Source: Nitrospira sp. (GTDB lineage Bacteria; Nitrospirota; Nitrospiria; Nitrospirales; Nitrospiraceae). Taken from it: a DNA stretch of 38,914 nucleotides. The stretch covers positions 1-38,914 of the forward strand of contig JAHBWT010000038.1 of assembly GCA_019636815.1 (NCBI GenBank), written 5' to 3'. Within the stretch, counting starts at the first letter, position 1. Each line of letters begins with the position of its first letter. This document shows positions 14,097 to 22,485 of the stretch, piece after piece. The notes beneath the pieces were generated by a model that saw only the letters and a list, made by a program, of their open reading frames with translations, was not told the origin of the DNA and did not search any database. Made by a program: the position numbers and the translations under genes.

Positions 14097-16694
14097 ATGG
14101 CGTCACCTGATACTCTGACTGAGCGGTACCGCGCACTCCTGGACGTTTCGGAATCCATCGCAGTCCATCACGGCTTGACCGAGCTTTTTCGAGACCTAAC
14201 GCACGCGCTGCCTCGCGTCACCGCATGCTCCTCCATCGTTATAGCCTTGCATGACCCCGACCGCAACGTCATGCGGCTGCACCCGTTGGATGCCCTCCGA
14301 CCGGCCTCAGCTTTTCCTGGAATAGAATTCCCGGTCGAAGACGTTCCCGAAGGGTGGGTCTGGCAACATCAGAAGCCGTTCGCCTGCATAAACGTTGAGC
14401 AAGAGGCTCGCTTTCCCAAAGTGATGCCGAAGGCATACCTGACAGGCATCAGATCGTTCTATGCCGTTCCACTCACAACTGCGCACAGGCGGCTTGGCGC
14501 AATGGGCGTCGGAAACCAGGAGCCATATTACAATGAAGCAGTGGAGCTCGACTTCCTGCAACTCGTCGCCAAGCAAGTCGCTGGTGCGATTGATATCACA
14601 CTGAATTTTGAACGTGTGCATCAAGCGGAGCAGGACATGAAGTGTCAGTTCGAGCGGGAGCGCTTGATGCTGGAAATCAACAATGCTGTTGTCGCGCACC
14701 TCAGTCTCCGCGACCTACTCAAAGCCATTTCCCTCAGCCTACGTCGCGTCATTCCACACGACGCGGCCCTGTTAACACTCCACGAGCCAGGGAGCGACCA
14801 ACTTCGTCTCCACGCTCTGGATTTGCAGATGTTTGGCACGGTTCCCTTCGAAGAGGGTGTGTTGATCTCTGTAGAGGACACGCCTGAGGGGCAGGCCATC
14901 ACGTCACGCCGGCCTGTGTTGGTCTGCCCTGTCGTCGACCTCACACGGTTCTCTTCACCCTGGGTTCGGCATGCGGTCGACAACGGAGTCAGGTCTGGAT
15001 GTGCCGTCCCACTTATCTCGCACGATCGAACGCTCGGCGCGCTGAGCGTCGTGAGCTCTTGCGAAAACGCTTTTACAGAGGCCGATTCCAGATTGCTCGC
15101 ACAGTGCTCGAAGCAGATCGCGATCGCCGTGGAAAACGCTCTCAATTTCGAACGGGCGCATCTGGCGGAAAAAGAGATGAGGCGTCAGTTCGAGCGGGAA
15201 CGCTTGATGCTGGAAATCAACAATGCTGTTGTCGCGCACCTTGAACTGCCGGAACTCTTGAAGGCAATCTCCGCCTGTCTCCGTCGCGTCATGCCGCATG
15301 ATCTCTCCGGATTTTGCATCTATGACTCCGCGACCAACCAGTTGCGGGGCCATTTGCTGGACTGCCCGAGCAATCAGGAGTTTGGAGGGATAGGCGACCC
15401 GATTCCGTTGGAAGGCACCCCGGAGGGGTTGGCGTTCACTTCGCAAAAGACCGTTCTGATCAAGACGCTCGACCGTGCAGAGTTTTCCGCTGAGATCATA
15501 CAGCGAGGGGTGGCGGCTGGGCTACAATCCGGCTGCGCGGTTCCTCTCATCGCACACGGGCGAGCGTTAGGCACCCTCAGTGTGGCCAGTCTCCGTCAAA
15601 ATGCCTTCACAGAGAACGACGCGGAGTTGCTCGGCAATATTGGTTTGCAGGTCGCGATCGCGGTCGAGAATGTACTTGCGTATCAGGAAATCGCGAACCT
15701 GAAAGACAAACTAAACAAAGAAAAACTCTACCTCGAAGACGAAATCCGGAGCGAGTTGAACTTCGAGGAAATCATAGGCGAGAGCCCTGCGATCAAGAAC
15801 GTCCTGAAACAGGTCGGCATCGTCGCGCCCACTGACTCCACGGTGTTGATTCTCGGTGAGACGGGCACGGGGAAAGAACTGCTTGCCCGCGCCATCCACG
15901 ATCGAAGCAAGCGACGTGAACGGACCTTCGTGAAACTGAACTGCGCGGCGATTCCCACGGGCCTTCTCGAAAGCGAACTATTCGGACATGAGCGAGGAGC
16001 ATTTACGGGGGCGATCGCCACAAAAGTGGGACGGTTCGAATTGGCGGATGGTGGGACCATCTTCCTCGACGAAGTCGGAGACATTCCCCTTGAACTCCAG
16101 TCCAAGTTACTCCGTGTGTTGCAGGAACAGGAATTTGAGCGGCTCGGCAGCACAAGAACCATCAAGGTCAACGTTCGTCTGCTCGCGGCCACGAACCGGG
16201 ATCTTGCCGAAATGGTCGAGGATACTCGGTTTCGCGCGGATCTGTACTATCGTCTGAACGTCTTTCCCATCGTGAGCCCATCGCTTCGGGACCGCTCCGG
16301 GGATATTCCGCTCCTCGTCCGCTACTTTACGCGGCGGTTCGCTCGGCGAATGGAAAAACGAATCGAGCGAATTCCCTCAGACGCTATGGACACCCTGTGC
16401 CGATATCAATGGCCCGGTAACGTTCGAGAACTGGAGAATTTCATCGAACGAGCCGTGATCCTGTCTCAAGGGGCCGACTTGAGTGTTCCTCTCGGTGAGC
16501 TGAAAACTATGGTACGCGATAGACATCAATCCGTGACAACCCTCCACGCAGCAGAGCGCAACCACATTCTGCGCGCACTCGAAAAAACCAATTGGGTCAT
16601 CGCCGGCCCTTCCGGGGCGGCAACGTTGCTGGGCATGAAACGTTCCACGTTACAATCCAGAATGGTGAAACTCGGAATCTCACGCCCTTCCTGA
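14097..16694 (+). CDS. Triple-GAF sigma54-dependent transcriptional activator (FhlA-like)
   Basis: The 865-residue protein has three GAF domains (about 25-170, 205-350 and 385-528), a short coiled coil (530-552), an AAA+ sigma54-interaction domain and a Fis-type HTH. The AAA+ part is complete: GESPAIK (561-567), Walker A GETGTGKE (587-594), the sigma54-contacting GAFTGA (634-639), Walker B GGTIFLDEVG (652-661) and RFRADLYYRLNVFPI (711-725). The HTH is in HILRALEKTNWVIAGPSGAA followed by GMKRSTLQSRM. The layout is that of FhlA, which senses small ligands through GAF domains. The ligand is unknown. The two linkers between GAF domains are almost identical at DNA level, pointing to an internal duplication. 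ATG 14097 is chosen over 13989 because of the promoter. Confidence 0.92.
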   Translation: MASPDTLTERYRALLDVSESIAVHHGLTELFRDLTHALPRVTACSSIVIALHDPDRNVMRLHPLDALRPASAFPGIEFPVEDVPEGWVWQHQKPFACINVEQEARFPKVMPKAYLTGIRSFYAVPLTTAHRRLGAMGVGNQEPYYNEAVELDFLQLVAKQVAGAIDITLNFERVHQAEQDMKCQFERERLMLEINNAVVAHLSLRDLLKAISLSLRRVIPHDAALLTLHEPGSDQLRLHALDLQMFGTVPFEEGVLISVEDTPEGQAITSRRPVLVCPVVDLTRFSSPWVRHAVDNGVRSGCAVPLISHDRTLGALSVVSSCENAFTEADSRLLAQCSKQIAIAVENALNFERAHLAEKEMRRQFERERLMLEINNAVVAHLELPELLKAISACLRRVMPHDLSGFCIYDSATNQLRGHLLDCPSNQEFGGIGDPIPLEGTPEGLAFTSQKTVLIKTLDRAEFSAEIIQRGVAAGLQSGCAVPLIAHGRALGTLSVASLRQNAFTENDAELLGNIGLQVAIAVENVLAYQEIANLKDKLNKEKLYLEDEIRSELNFEEIIGESPAIKNVLKQVGIVAPTDSTVLILGETGTGKELLARAIHDRSKRRERTFVKLNCAAIPTGLLESELFGHERGAFTGAIATKVGRFELADGGTIFLDEVGDIPLELQSKLLRVLQEQEFERLGSTRTIKVNVRLLAATNRDLAEMVEDTRFRADLYYRLNVFPIVSPSLRDRSGDIPLLVRYFTRRFARRMEKRIERIPSDAMDTLCRYQWPGNVRELENFIERAVILSQGADLSVPLGELKTMVRDRHQSVTTLHAAERNHILRALEKTNWVIAGPSGAATLLGMKRSTLQSRMVKLGISRPS
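14644..14700 (+). repeat. Intragenic duplicated block, copy 1
   Basis: This segment encodes FERERLMLEINNAVVAHL and differs from the block exactly 540 bases downstream at a single position. The flanking GAF-coding sequence is much more diverged. Confidence 0.85.
15184..15240 (+). repeat. Intragenic duplicated block, copy 2
   Basis: This is the second copy of the linker block, 180 codons after the first and in the same frame. The near identity suggests gene conversion or a recent duplication of a GAF unit. Confidence 0.85.
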
Positions 16695-16745
16695 TACCGA
16701 TATTTCGGCACTTACCGATACCTCGGCACTTCCATTATCGGCACG
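16695..16745. repeat. Tandem short palindromic repeats after the activator gene
   Basis: Starting directly after the TGA stop are two 18-base units, TACCGATATTTCGGCACT and TACCGATACCTCGGCACT, and a degenerate third ending TTATCGGCAC. Each unit has the dyad CCGA-N4-TCGG. They could be activator binding sites, transcript-end structures or simple duplication. Confidence 0.6.
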
Positions 16746-17025
16746 CGTCCCCTACTCAGCATTCCCTACTCTTTGATCACGTTCTTATTATGCATGATTT
16801 CAATGATTTGTGTCGCTCATGATCGATCTGCCAGTCTGGAATGGTCCGTGCTCACACAAGACCAGTTAACGCGTAAATTAGGAATGGAGATGAACGGAAA
16901 TAAGAACGAGAAGAAATCAACCAGTGGTACGACGTGGCTCCCGTTGCAGCCTTGCTAAGGGGAAGCGGTTTCCTTAGGCGTGAACGTGCGCGGTGACCCA
17001 TGGGTCCAAGAAAAGGAGAACATCG
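16746..17025. other. Intergenic region
   Basis: No gene is seen between the activator and the methyltransferase. A weak sigma54-like element (TGG-N11-GC, around 16838-16853) is present, but the -12 box is poor. A small ORF at 16773-16958 lacks a ribosome site and is not called. Confidence 0.3.
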
Positions 17026-17742
17026 ATGACATCTGCGAACCGTTATCTGACATCCTGGGAGAGTTATTGGAGCACCTTGAGTGGAGCGCCAGGAGAAATC
17101 TTTTGGGACGCCGATCCGGCTTATGCTGCTCAACAAGATTTAGCGCTGTTCAAGGGCCATGTCGATCCGCAACTCCCGTTGATTGATCTCGGGTGCGGCA
17201 ACGGCACACAAACGCGATTTCTGGCCAATCATTTCGCCAAGGTGATCGGCACAGAGATTGCCCCTGCTGCCGTCCAACTGGCTGAACGGACGAATGGTGC
17301 CGCCAACGTCACATACCGTGTTCTCGATGTGCTTCGACCTGATGATGCAGAGGCTCTCCACGGGGAAATCGGTGATGCCAATCTCTATATGCGAGCGGTG
17401 TTGCATCAGTTGTCGCCGTCGGATCATGCAACTGCCGTTCAGTCGATCGAGCAGTTGCTGGGGGAGAAGGGGATTTTGTATCTGGTTGAACTCTCATCCG
17501 CGGCAGAGCCCTTCTTTGCAAAGCTCATTGCAGAGCATGGACCACCTCCCGGCCTGGCGCGGGTCTTTCAGCATCAGATTACGCCAGGCATGTTGCACGA
17601 AAGGAACCTAAAATCATTGTTTCCTCCGGATCGATTTACGCTGCTCGGAACCGGCCCGAGTCATATTCGCACCGTGCACAATCTTCCAACTGGTGAAGTG
17701 GTCAAAGTCCCAGCCTTCTATGCCATCTTTCGGCGGCGATAG
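17026..17742 (+). CDS. Class I SAM-dependent methyltransferase
   Basis: The 238-residue protein starts at ATG 17026 behind AAAAGGAG, eight bases away. SAM motif I is PLIDLGCGNGTQTRFLANHF (51-70), then VIGTEIAPAAVQLAERT (motif II with the acidic Glu), and a variant of the post-II region in GDANLYMRAVLHQLSP. The C-terminal half (GILYLVELSSAAEPFFAKLI) is like small-molecule methyltransferases of the UbiE/thiopurine type. The substrate is not evident. It precedes the SnoaL-like gene by 68 bases and may share its transcript. Confidence 0.8.
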   Translation: MTSANRYLTSWESYWSTLSGAPGEIFWDADPAYAAQQDLALFKGHVDPQLPLIDLGCGNGTQTRFLANHFAKVIGTEIAPAAVQLAERTNGAANVTYRVLDVLRPDDAEALHGEIGDANLYMRAVLHQLSPSDHATAVQSIEQLLGEKGILYLVELSSAAEPFFAKLIAEHGPPPGLARVFQHQITPGMLHERNLKSLFPPDRFTLLGTGPSHIRTVHNLPTGEVVKVPAFYAIFRRR

Positions 17743-17810
17743 AGTCATTGGATGGAAACGTGCACGGAAATGATGGAATGTCATAAATGGATATGAAGGG
17801 AGGAGTCTGT

Positions 17811-18194
17811 ATGGAGCCGTCGCGCCCACTCACTGTGATTACTCAACTTGTCACTGCGATGAATGCGCAGGACCTGGAAACGGCTATGACCTTGTTTGAG
17901 CCTGGTGCCTCGTTCGTGATGAAGCCCGGCCTGGTGGTCAGCGGAACCGCTGGGATACGTCAAGCTTTGGAAGGGTTCATGGCGTTGAAACCGACGTTAA
18001 CCATCGAAGCCCAGCAAATCGTACAGGCAGGCGATGTTGCGCAGTACTGCGCCCGTTGGAGCATCAAGGGAATCGATCCGACGGGAGCTGCCGTGCAACT
18101 TGGGGGGCGATCCTCCAGCATCTTACGACGCCAACCCGACGGGCGGTGGCTCTTCTTGGTGGATAATCCGTGGGGCACCGACATCGTTGCATAG
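17811..18194 (+). CDS. SnoaL-like (NTF2-fold) protein
   Basis: The protein has 127 residues from ATG 17811, chosen because GGGAGGAG lies six bases before it; a longer start at 17787 has no such site. The pattern is that of an NTF2-like fold: a first helix (LVTAMNAQDLETAMTLFEPG), a strand pair, a second helix (AGIRQALEGFMALKPTLTIE) and curled strands (VAQYCARWSIKGI, LGGRSSSILRRQPDGRWLFL), ending with the typical D-N-P-W of DUF4440/SnoaL proteins. Members are ketosteroid-isomerase-like enzymes or ligand-binding proteins; which applies here is unknown. Confidence 0.8.
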   Translation: MEPSRPLTVITQLVTAMNAQDLETAMTLFEPGASFVMKPGLVVSGTAGIRQALEGFMALKPTLTIEAQQIVQAGDVAQYCARWSIKGIDPTGAAVQLGGRSSSILRRQPDGRWLFLVDNPWGTDIVA

Positions 18195-18234
18195 CTTGGC
18201 CTAAAACCCCAAATCCACAATTACTCCTTGTCGT

Positions 18235-18263
18235 TTGACCCATTCCTGCCCTTCCGCTAGAAT
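18235..18263 (+). promoter_or_regulatory. Sigma70-type promoter of the glycosyltransferase module
   Basis: TTGACC (18235-18240) and TAGAAT (18258-18263) have a 17-base spacer and lie 50 bases before the GT2 start. This is one of the two best promoter matches in the window. Confidence 0.65.
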
Positions 18264-18313
18264 GCCACCCTTAACAATCTCGTCTCCGGCCACTGCCGGA
18301 GTTCTTGCACAAG

Positions 18314-19054
18314 ATGACGCTGCCTTCCAGCCCTTGGGCCTCCGTGATCATCCCGATCAAGGATGAACGGGATAATTTATCTCCCCTCATCGCAAATTTA
18401 TTGAAGGTCATGGATTCTCATGAAGCCTCGAGGGCGCGCCCTTATGAGATCATCTTCGTGGACGACGGGAGCAGCGACGGGAGCGGTGAAGTACTGGACC
18501 GATTGGCGCGCGAACATTCCTGTGTCCGCGTCTTCCACTTTGACCGCAACTATGGCAAGACCTGTGCGCTTGAAGCCGGCTTTCATCAATCAACCGGTGA
18601 CATCATTATCCAGATCGACGGCGACCTTCAGCAGGATAGTGAAGATATTTTGAAACTGCTTCCTCTGACAAGCTCTTACGACGTGGTCTGCGGCTGGAGA
18701 CAGCAGCGACAGGACGGGCTCGTAAAAAAGGCCTCGTCCTTGATCGCCAATCGTGTGCGCAACATGCTGACGCATGACGGGATGCACGATACGGGGTGTC
18801 CTCTCAAGATCTTCCGACGCCCGGTGCTGGAACGTATCCGTCTCTTTGAGGGAATGCACCGCTTCTTCCCCGCGCTCGCCTTGATGCATGGTTTCACCGT
18901 CACCGAAGTCCCGGTTCGGCATTACCCGCGCCTTCATGGGGTATCCAAGTACGGAATGGGGAACCGCCTGTTCACATCTCTCTACGATCTGATCGCCGTG
19001 CGCTGGATGCAGCAACGCGTGCTACGGTATAAATTTAGAGGGCCTGCGTCGTGA
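18314..19054 (+). CDS. GT2 polyprenyl-phosphate glycosyltransferase (DPM1/ArnC-like)
   Basis: The 246-residue enzyme has a GT-A fold: ASVIIPIKDERDNLSPLI at the start, FVDDGSSDGSGEVL for the nucleotide, QIDGDLQQDSEDI for the metal-binding DxD-like site, and CPLKIFRR with a closing HYPRLHGVSKYGM. It lacks the C-terminal membrane helices of GtrB-type enzymes, so it is soluble or membrane-associated like the Dpm1 type. Such enzymes load a sugar onto undecaprenyl phosphate for use by ArnT-like enzymes on the outer face of the inner membrane. ATG 18314 is used; a TTG at 18305 with a nearer GGAG is possible. It begins the three-gene envelope module. Confidence 0.85.
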   Translation: MTLPSSPWASVIIPIKDERDNLSPLIANLLKVMDSHEASRARPYEIIFVDDGSSDGSGEVLDRLAREHSCVRVFHFDRNYGKTCALEAGFHQSTGDIIIQIDGDLQQDSEDILKLLPLTSSYDVVCGWRQQRQDGLVKKASSLIANRVRNMLTHDGMHDTGCPLKIFRRPVLERIRLFEGMHRFFPALALMHGFTVTEVPVRHYPRLHGVSKYGMGNRLFTSLYDLIAVRWMQQRVLRYKFRGPAS

Positions 19055-19122
19055 ATCGATACGACCGTGATAGCACGCCTCGTTTTTTAAGACGACGGTG
19101 ATGTCCGCCTTTCCACCACTTC

Positions 19123-19413
19123 ATGAGCACTGAAACAATCTGGATCGGTATCGGCTTCCTCGGTCAGGGGCTCTTCTTCGGCCGTTGGGTGGTTCAGTGG
19201 ATCGCCTCCGAGCGAAATGCAGAGAGCCGCGTCCCCATCTCGTTCTGGTACATGAGTCTCATCGGCGGACTCATCACACTCACATACGCGATCTACCGAA
19301 TGGACCCGGTGTTTATCGCGGGACAGTCTGTTGGAGCGGTGGTGTATCTCCGAAATCTGGTCCTCATTCACCGTGCGGATCACGCGAAGAACGCGCCGGG
19401 ACCGCAAGCATGA
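19123..19413 (+). CDS. Stand-alone LAB_N (lipid A biosynthesis N-terminal domain) membrane protein
   Basis: This 96-residue protein has three hydrophobic segments: IWIGIGFLGQGLFFGRWVVQW, VPISFWYMSLIGGLITLTYAIY and VFIAGQSVGAVVYLRNLVLI. The patterns GQGLFFGRWVVQWIASE and SFWYMSLIGG are the LAB_N domain signature seen at the N terminus of some lipid-A-disaccharide synthases; the single-domain form often lies between a GT2 and an ArnT-like gene, as here. It is related in shape to PQ-loop/EmrE-sized carriers and may help handle lipid-linked sugars. ATG 19123 has no strong ribosome site, so the start could differ a little. Confidence 0.85.
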   Translation: MSTETIWIGIGFLGQGLFFGRWVVQWIASERNAESRVPISFWYMSLIGGLITLTYAIYRMDPVFIAGQSVGAVVYLRNLVLIHRADHAKNAPGPQA

Positions 19414-19478
19414 GCGGTCCGGCCACGACCTATCGCTCGGCCCCTTCTCTTACTCACGGATAATCACGCCACCCAACC

Positions 19479-21242
19479 ATGGACCGCCCCGCACCTCAGC
19501 CAATCCACCTTGTGCTCCTGCTGCTCTTGTCCGGCCTCCTCTTTTTCGTCGGTCTCGGCAGCATGGGTTTAACCGATCGCGACGAGGGACGAAACGCTGA
19601 AGCAGGCCGTGAAATGTTCGCCTCCGGTGATCTCATCACTCCGACCTTCAACGGCGAACTGCGCGTCGCAAAACCGGTCTTCGTGTATTGGCTGATGACG
19701 GTGTCTTACCAGGTATTTGGTGTGAACGAGTTCGCCGCGCGCGCGCCCTCCGCGTTCTTCGGCGTGGCGTTGATCGCGATGCACTATTTGTTTCTCTCCC
19801 GCCTTCGCGGCCCGACCGTCGGTCTGTTCGGCGCGCTGATGTTGCTGTTGAATATCGAGATACTGGCGTTGGGACGCATGGCCATCACCGATAGCGTGCT
19901 GATCTTCTTCACCACGTTGTCGCTCTATGGGTTCTGGCTCGGTCTCCATGAACAAGGCACCGGGCGCCACTGGATCTGGGGCTTCTATGCCGGAATGGCT
20001 CTTGCCACCTTGACGAAGGGACCGGTGGGATTTGCCGTCCCATTGATCACCGCCCTGCTCTATCTCATCGCCACCCGGCAATGGCTGGTCTTTTGGCAAC
20101 GAGGCGCTCCCATCGCCGGCGCCTTGCTGTTCGTCCTCCTGGCCGGTCCCTGGTATACCGCGATGTTTCTTACCCACGGTGATGCGTACTCCTCCCAGGC
20201 CAAGGTTCACACCGTGGGGCGATTCCTCGCTCCAATGGAAGGGCATGGGGGGGGATGGTGGTTTTATTTTCCCGTGTTGCTCCTGGGCTTTTACCCGTGG
20301 AGCGCTTTTTTACCCGCCGCGGTCTACCGAGCCTATGCGACATGGCGTGAATCTCCCGCTATGTTACACGAGCGGAATGGCTCTCCTGGAGCAAGCGAGC
20401 CGGCGGGATCCGGTCATGAATTGGATTGGTTTGCGGGCCTGTGGGTGATCGGGGTATTCATCTTTTTTAGCTTGTCGTCCACCCGCCTGCCACACTATAT
20501 CGGCCCACTGTTTCCCGCCTGCGCCCTCCTCGCCGCTTCCTATTGGGCTCAAGGTCTGAACAATCCTTCGGCCAAAGGACTTCGCGGATCGATCCACTTC
20601 ATGATGGGGATCGGATATCTGGTCGCAATCGGGTTTGCGAGCGCCCCGTTCCTGTTCCACAAATTTGCCGGGAAGATGGTCAAAGAGTTCCCCCTCGCCA
20701 CCCAGTTCGACCTGGGGGTCGGCCCGTATATCGGCGCGATCATTGTCGTGGCAGCCATGGGGTTCATCGGCTACTTTGGTCTAACCGATGCGAAGCGCCA
20801 CGTTACCTTTGGAGTCGCCGGTGCAGCGCTCGCGAGCGTCTTTCTGCTCGCCATCCTTGCCGTTGTTCCCAGTATCAATCGCTATGCCATCGCGCCGCCG
20901 CAGGAATTGGCCTATGCCGCCGGTCTGAATCTGAAGCCAACGGACCAGTTGATCGCTTTCGGCACGACCAGACCATCAACAGCCTTCTATGCAAGACGCA
21001 CGGTGTTGTTCATTCCATCCAACGAACTCGACCGACTGCGCGCAGCCTTGAGCAAGGAAGGCCGCACGATGATTCTGCTGCCGGAGTCTTTAGAGGATGC
21101 GTTGCCGAAAGAAGCGGCTGAATTTCGACCGATTCTCAAACGGCATGGCTATGTCCTATTGGCTAACGAGCCGATGGTCGACATCCCCCAGGGTACAGGC
21201 ACTGTTCCCTCAACCACACCGCTTACGTCACTTGGGCACTAG
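19479..21242 (+). CDS. ArnT-like glycosyltransferase (GT83/PMT family)
   Basis: This 587-residue integral membrane enzyme opens with a first helix (HLVLLLLLSGLLFFVGLG) and the conserved acidic loop LTDRDEGRNAEAGREM, which supplies the catalytic Asp-Glu pair of GT-C enzymes. The loop DLITPTFNGELRVAKPVFVYWL is also typical of ArnT-like proteins. There are about ten to twelve helices and a C-terminal soluble part (about 480-587). ArnT moves aminoarabinose from undecaprenyl phosphate to lipid A; ArnT-like proteins in other phyla transfer other sugars to lipids, S-layers or pilins. It should use the lipid-linked sugar made by the GT2 gene 0.4 kb upstream. The acceptor is unknown. Confidence 0.88.
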   Translation: MDRPAPQPIHLVLLLLLSGLLFFVGLGSMGLTDRDEGRNAEAGREMFASGDLITPTFNGELRVAKPVFVYWLMTVSYQVFGVNEFAARAPSAFFGVALIAMHYLFLSRLRGPTVGLFGALMLLLNIEILALGRMAITDSVLIFFTTLSLYGFWLGLHEQGTGRHWIWGFYAGMALATLTKGPVGFAVPLITALLYLIATRQWLVFWQRGAPIAGALLFVLLAGPWYTAMFLTHGDAYSSQAKVHTVGRFLAPMEGHGGGWWFYFPVLLLGFYPWSAFLPAAVYRAYATWRESPAMLHERNGSPGASEPAGSGHELDWFAGLWVIGVFIFFSLSSTRLPHYIGPLFPACALLAASYWAQGLNNPSAKGLRGSIHFMMGIGYLVAIGFASAPFLFHKFAGKMVKEFPLATQFDLGVGPYIGAIIVVAAMGFIGYFGLTDAKRHVTFGVAGAALASVFLLAILAVVPSINRYAIAPPQELAYAAGLNLKPTDQLIAFGTTRPSTAFYARRTVLFIPSNELDRLRAALSKEGRTMILLPESLEDALPKEAAEFRPILKRHGYVLLANEPMVDIPQGTGTVPSTTPLTSLGH

Positions 21243-21325
21243 GTTGAAGCAGAATCCTTGATGGTGTTACCGACCGAGTGAGAGCCGCGAGCCCGACTCG
21301 CTGATTCATCCCCCACCAAACGCTA

Positions 21326-22459
21326 CTAAAAGGGCAGCACTCCGCGTGCATCAACGAGAATCAGAGCAGCAAGAGCCAAACCGCCAAGGAGAGCGCTTTC
21401 TTTCACGACAAACCAGCTCGGCGATTTTTCCAGACTTCCCTGCGCTTGCTCAATGGTATTGAGCCAAAACGCCAGACATGTAAACCCCACTGCCGCGAGC
21501 ACGAGGGGTGATGTCGTCATGGCAGCGAGCCCATACGCAATCAGATACAGGGACGTCTTCGCCTGCCAGATTTCTTCAAAACGGTCCCGGAAAATCCAAC
21601 AGGTCCGTCGGATCCATAAACCGGCCATTACGGCTGTTGCACCCAATGCCATGAACAGCAGGCCCACGAATCCCTCATCCATCCTGTGGGACAAAGTCCA
21701 GAGCACGGCCAGGAGCAGCGACGATCCACCCGCCGCATATCGACATCCTTCCAGTATTGAAGTACGCCAGGCTTTGAGTGGTGCCGCAGCGATCGATCCG
21801 CTGAGAATGCCCACGACCGCCCCTCCAACCACGTCCGTCGGGAAATGCGATCCGCGAAGCACGCGACTGAGCGCCACGAATGCCGCGAGACCTATACACA
21901 GCGGACCCCAGGCTGGAAACCGCTTGGTCAACACGGTCGCAACGGCAAAACTGGCCGTGCTGTGCCCGGAAGGGAACGAATCCAGTCCTGATATCCAGGA
22001 GATCGCCATCTGCCAGTCTCCGGAGTGCACAAACTTTGGGCGAGGCCTACCGACGAGGTGTTTCAGAACGTTGGCTACCACGGCGGCAATTCCATGGGCA
22101 AGCAGCGACTGAATCGCGGCGAGCTTGAGCACCCGCTTTTCGAAAGCCCAGGCGAGAGCAAGAAGCAGAATGCTCAGTGACGCGAGACGCCACCCTTGGC
22201 CGATCCAATCTCCCGCATTGCTTGTGAACGCCATCCATGGAATGGTGAGCTGGTCCCAGGGCAGATGCACCGTCACCGATCGGACATACTTGGTGATCGG
22301 CAGATCAAATCGTTCCAATCCGAGAAAGCTGATAACCAGTGCGGCACTGGAACAGCCGAATGCCGCTAGGGGTGAAATCTTTTTGAATGACAACGGAGAG
22401 GGCCGGCCCATGATGACGGGATTCGTATCAGAGACTTCCGGATGTCCTGAACTGGTCAC
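21326..22459 (-). CDS. PAP2-family membrane phosphatase
   Basis: The 377-residue protein holds the three PAP2 motifs: KHLVGRPRP (motif 1), SFPSGHSTASF (motif 2) and SRVLRGSHFPTDVVGG (motif 3, with the nucleophilic His). Several helices surround them and an extra C-terminal set (about residues 230-370) makes it longer than usual. PAP2 enzymes remove phosphate from undecaprenyl pyrophosphate or from lipid A. Next to the GT2/LAB_N/ArnT module a role in recycling the carrier lipid or in lipid A dephosphorylation is plausible. The start is unclear: GTG 22459 (used) or ATG 22411, neither with a good ribosome site. It converges on the ArnT-like gene. Confidence 0.8.
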   Translation of the reverse strand: MTSSGHPEVSDTNPVIMGRPSPLSFKKISPLAAFGCSSAALVISFLGLERFDLPITKYVRSVTVHLPWDQLTIPWMAFTSNAGDWIGQGWRLASLSILLLALAWAFEKRVLKLAAIQSLLAHGIAAVVANVLKHLVGRPRPKFVHSGDWQMAISWISGLDSFPSGHSTASFAVATVLTKRFPAWGPLCIGLAAFVALSRVLRGSHFPTDVVGGAVVGILSGSIAAAPLKAWRTSILEGCRYAAGGSSLLLAVLWTLSHRMDEGFVGLLFMALGATAVMAGLWIRRTCWIFRDRFEEIWQAKTSLYLIAYGLAAMTTSPLVLAAVGFTCLAFWLNTIEQAQGSLEKSPSWFVVKESALLGGLALAALILVDARGVLPF

Positions 22460-22485
22460 CGATCACTCATCGCCGATTACGCGCA

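Noticed and set aside
16838-16853. Sigma54-like -24/-12 element before the methyltransferase
   Set aside because: Only GG and GC are conserved and the -12 box is GTGC; no enhancer evidence ties it to the upstream activator.
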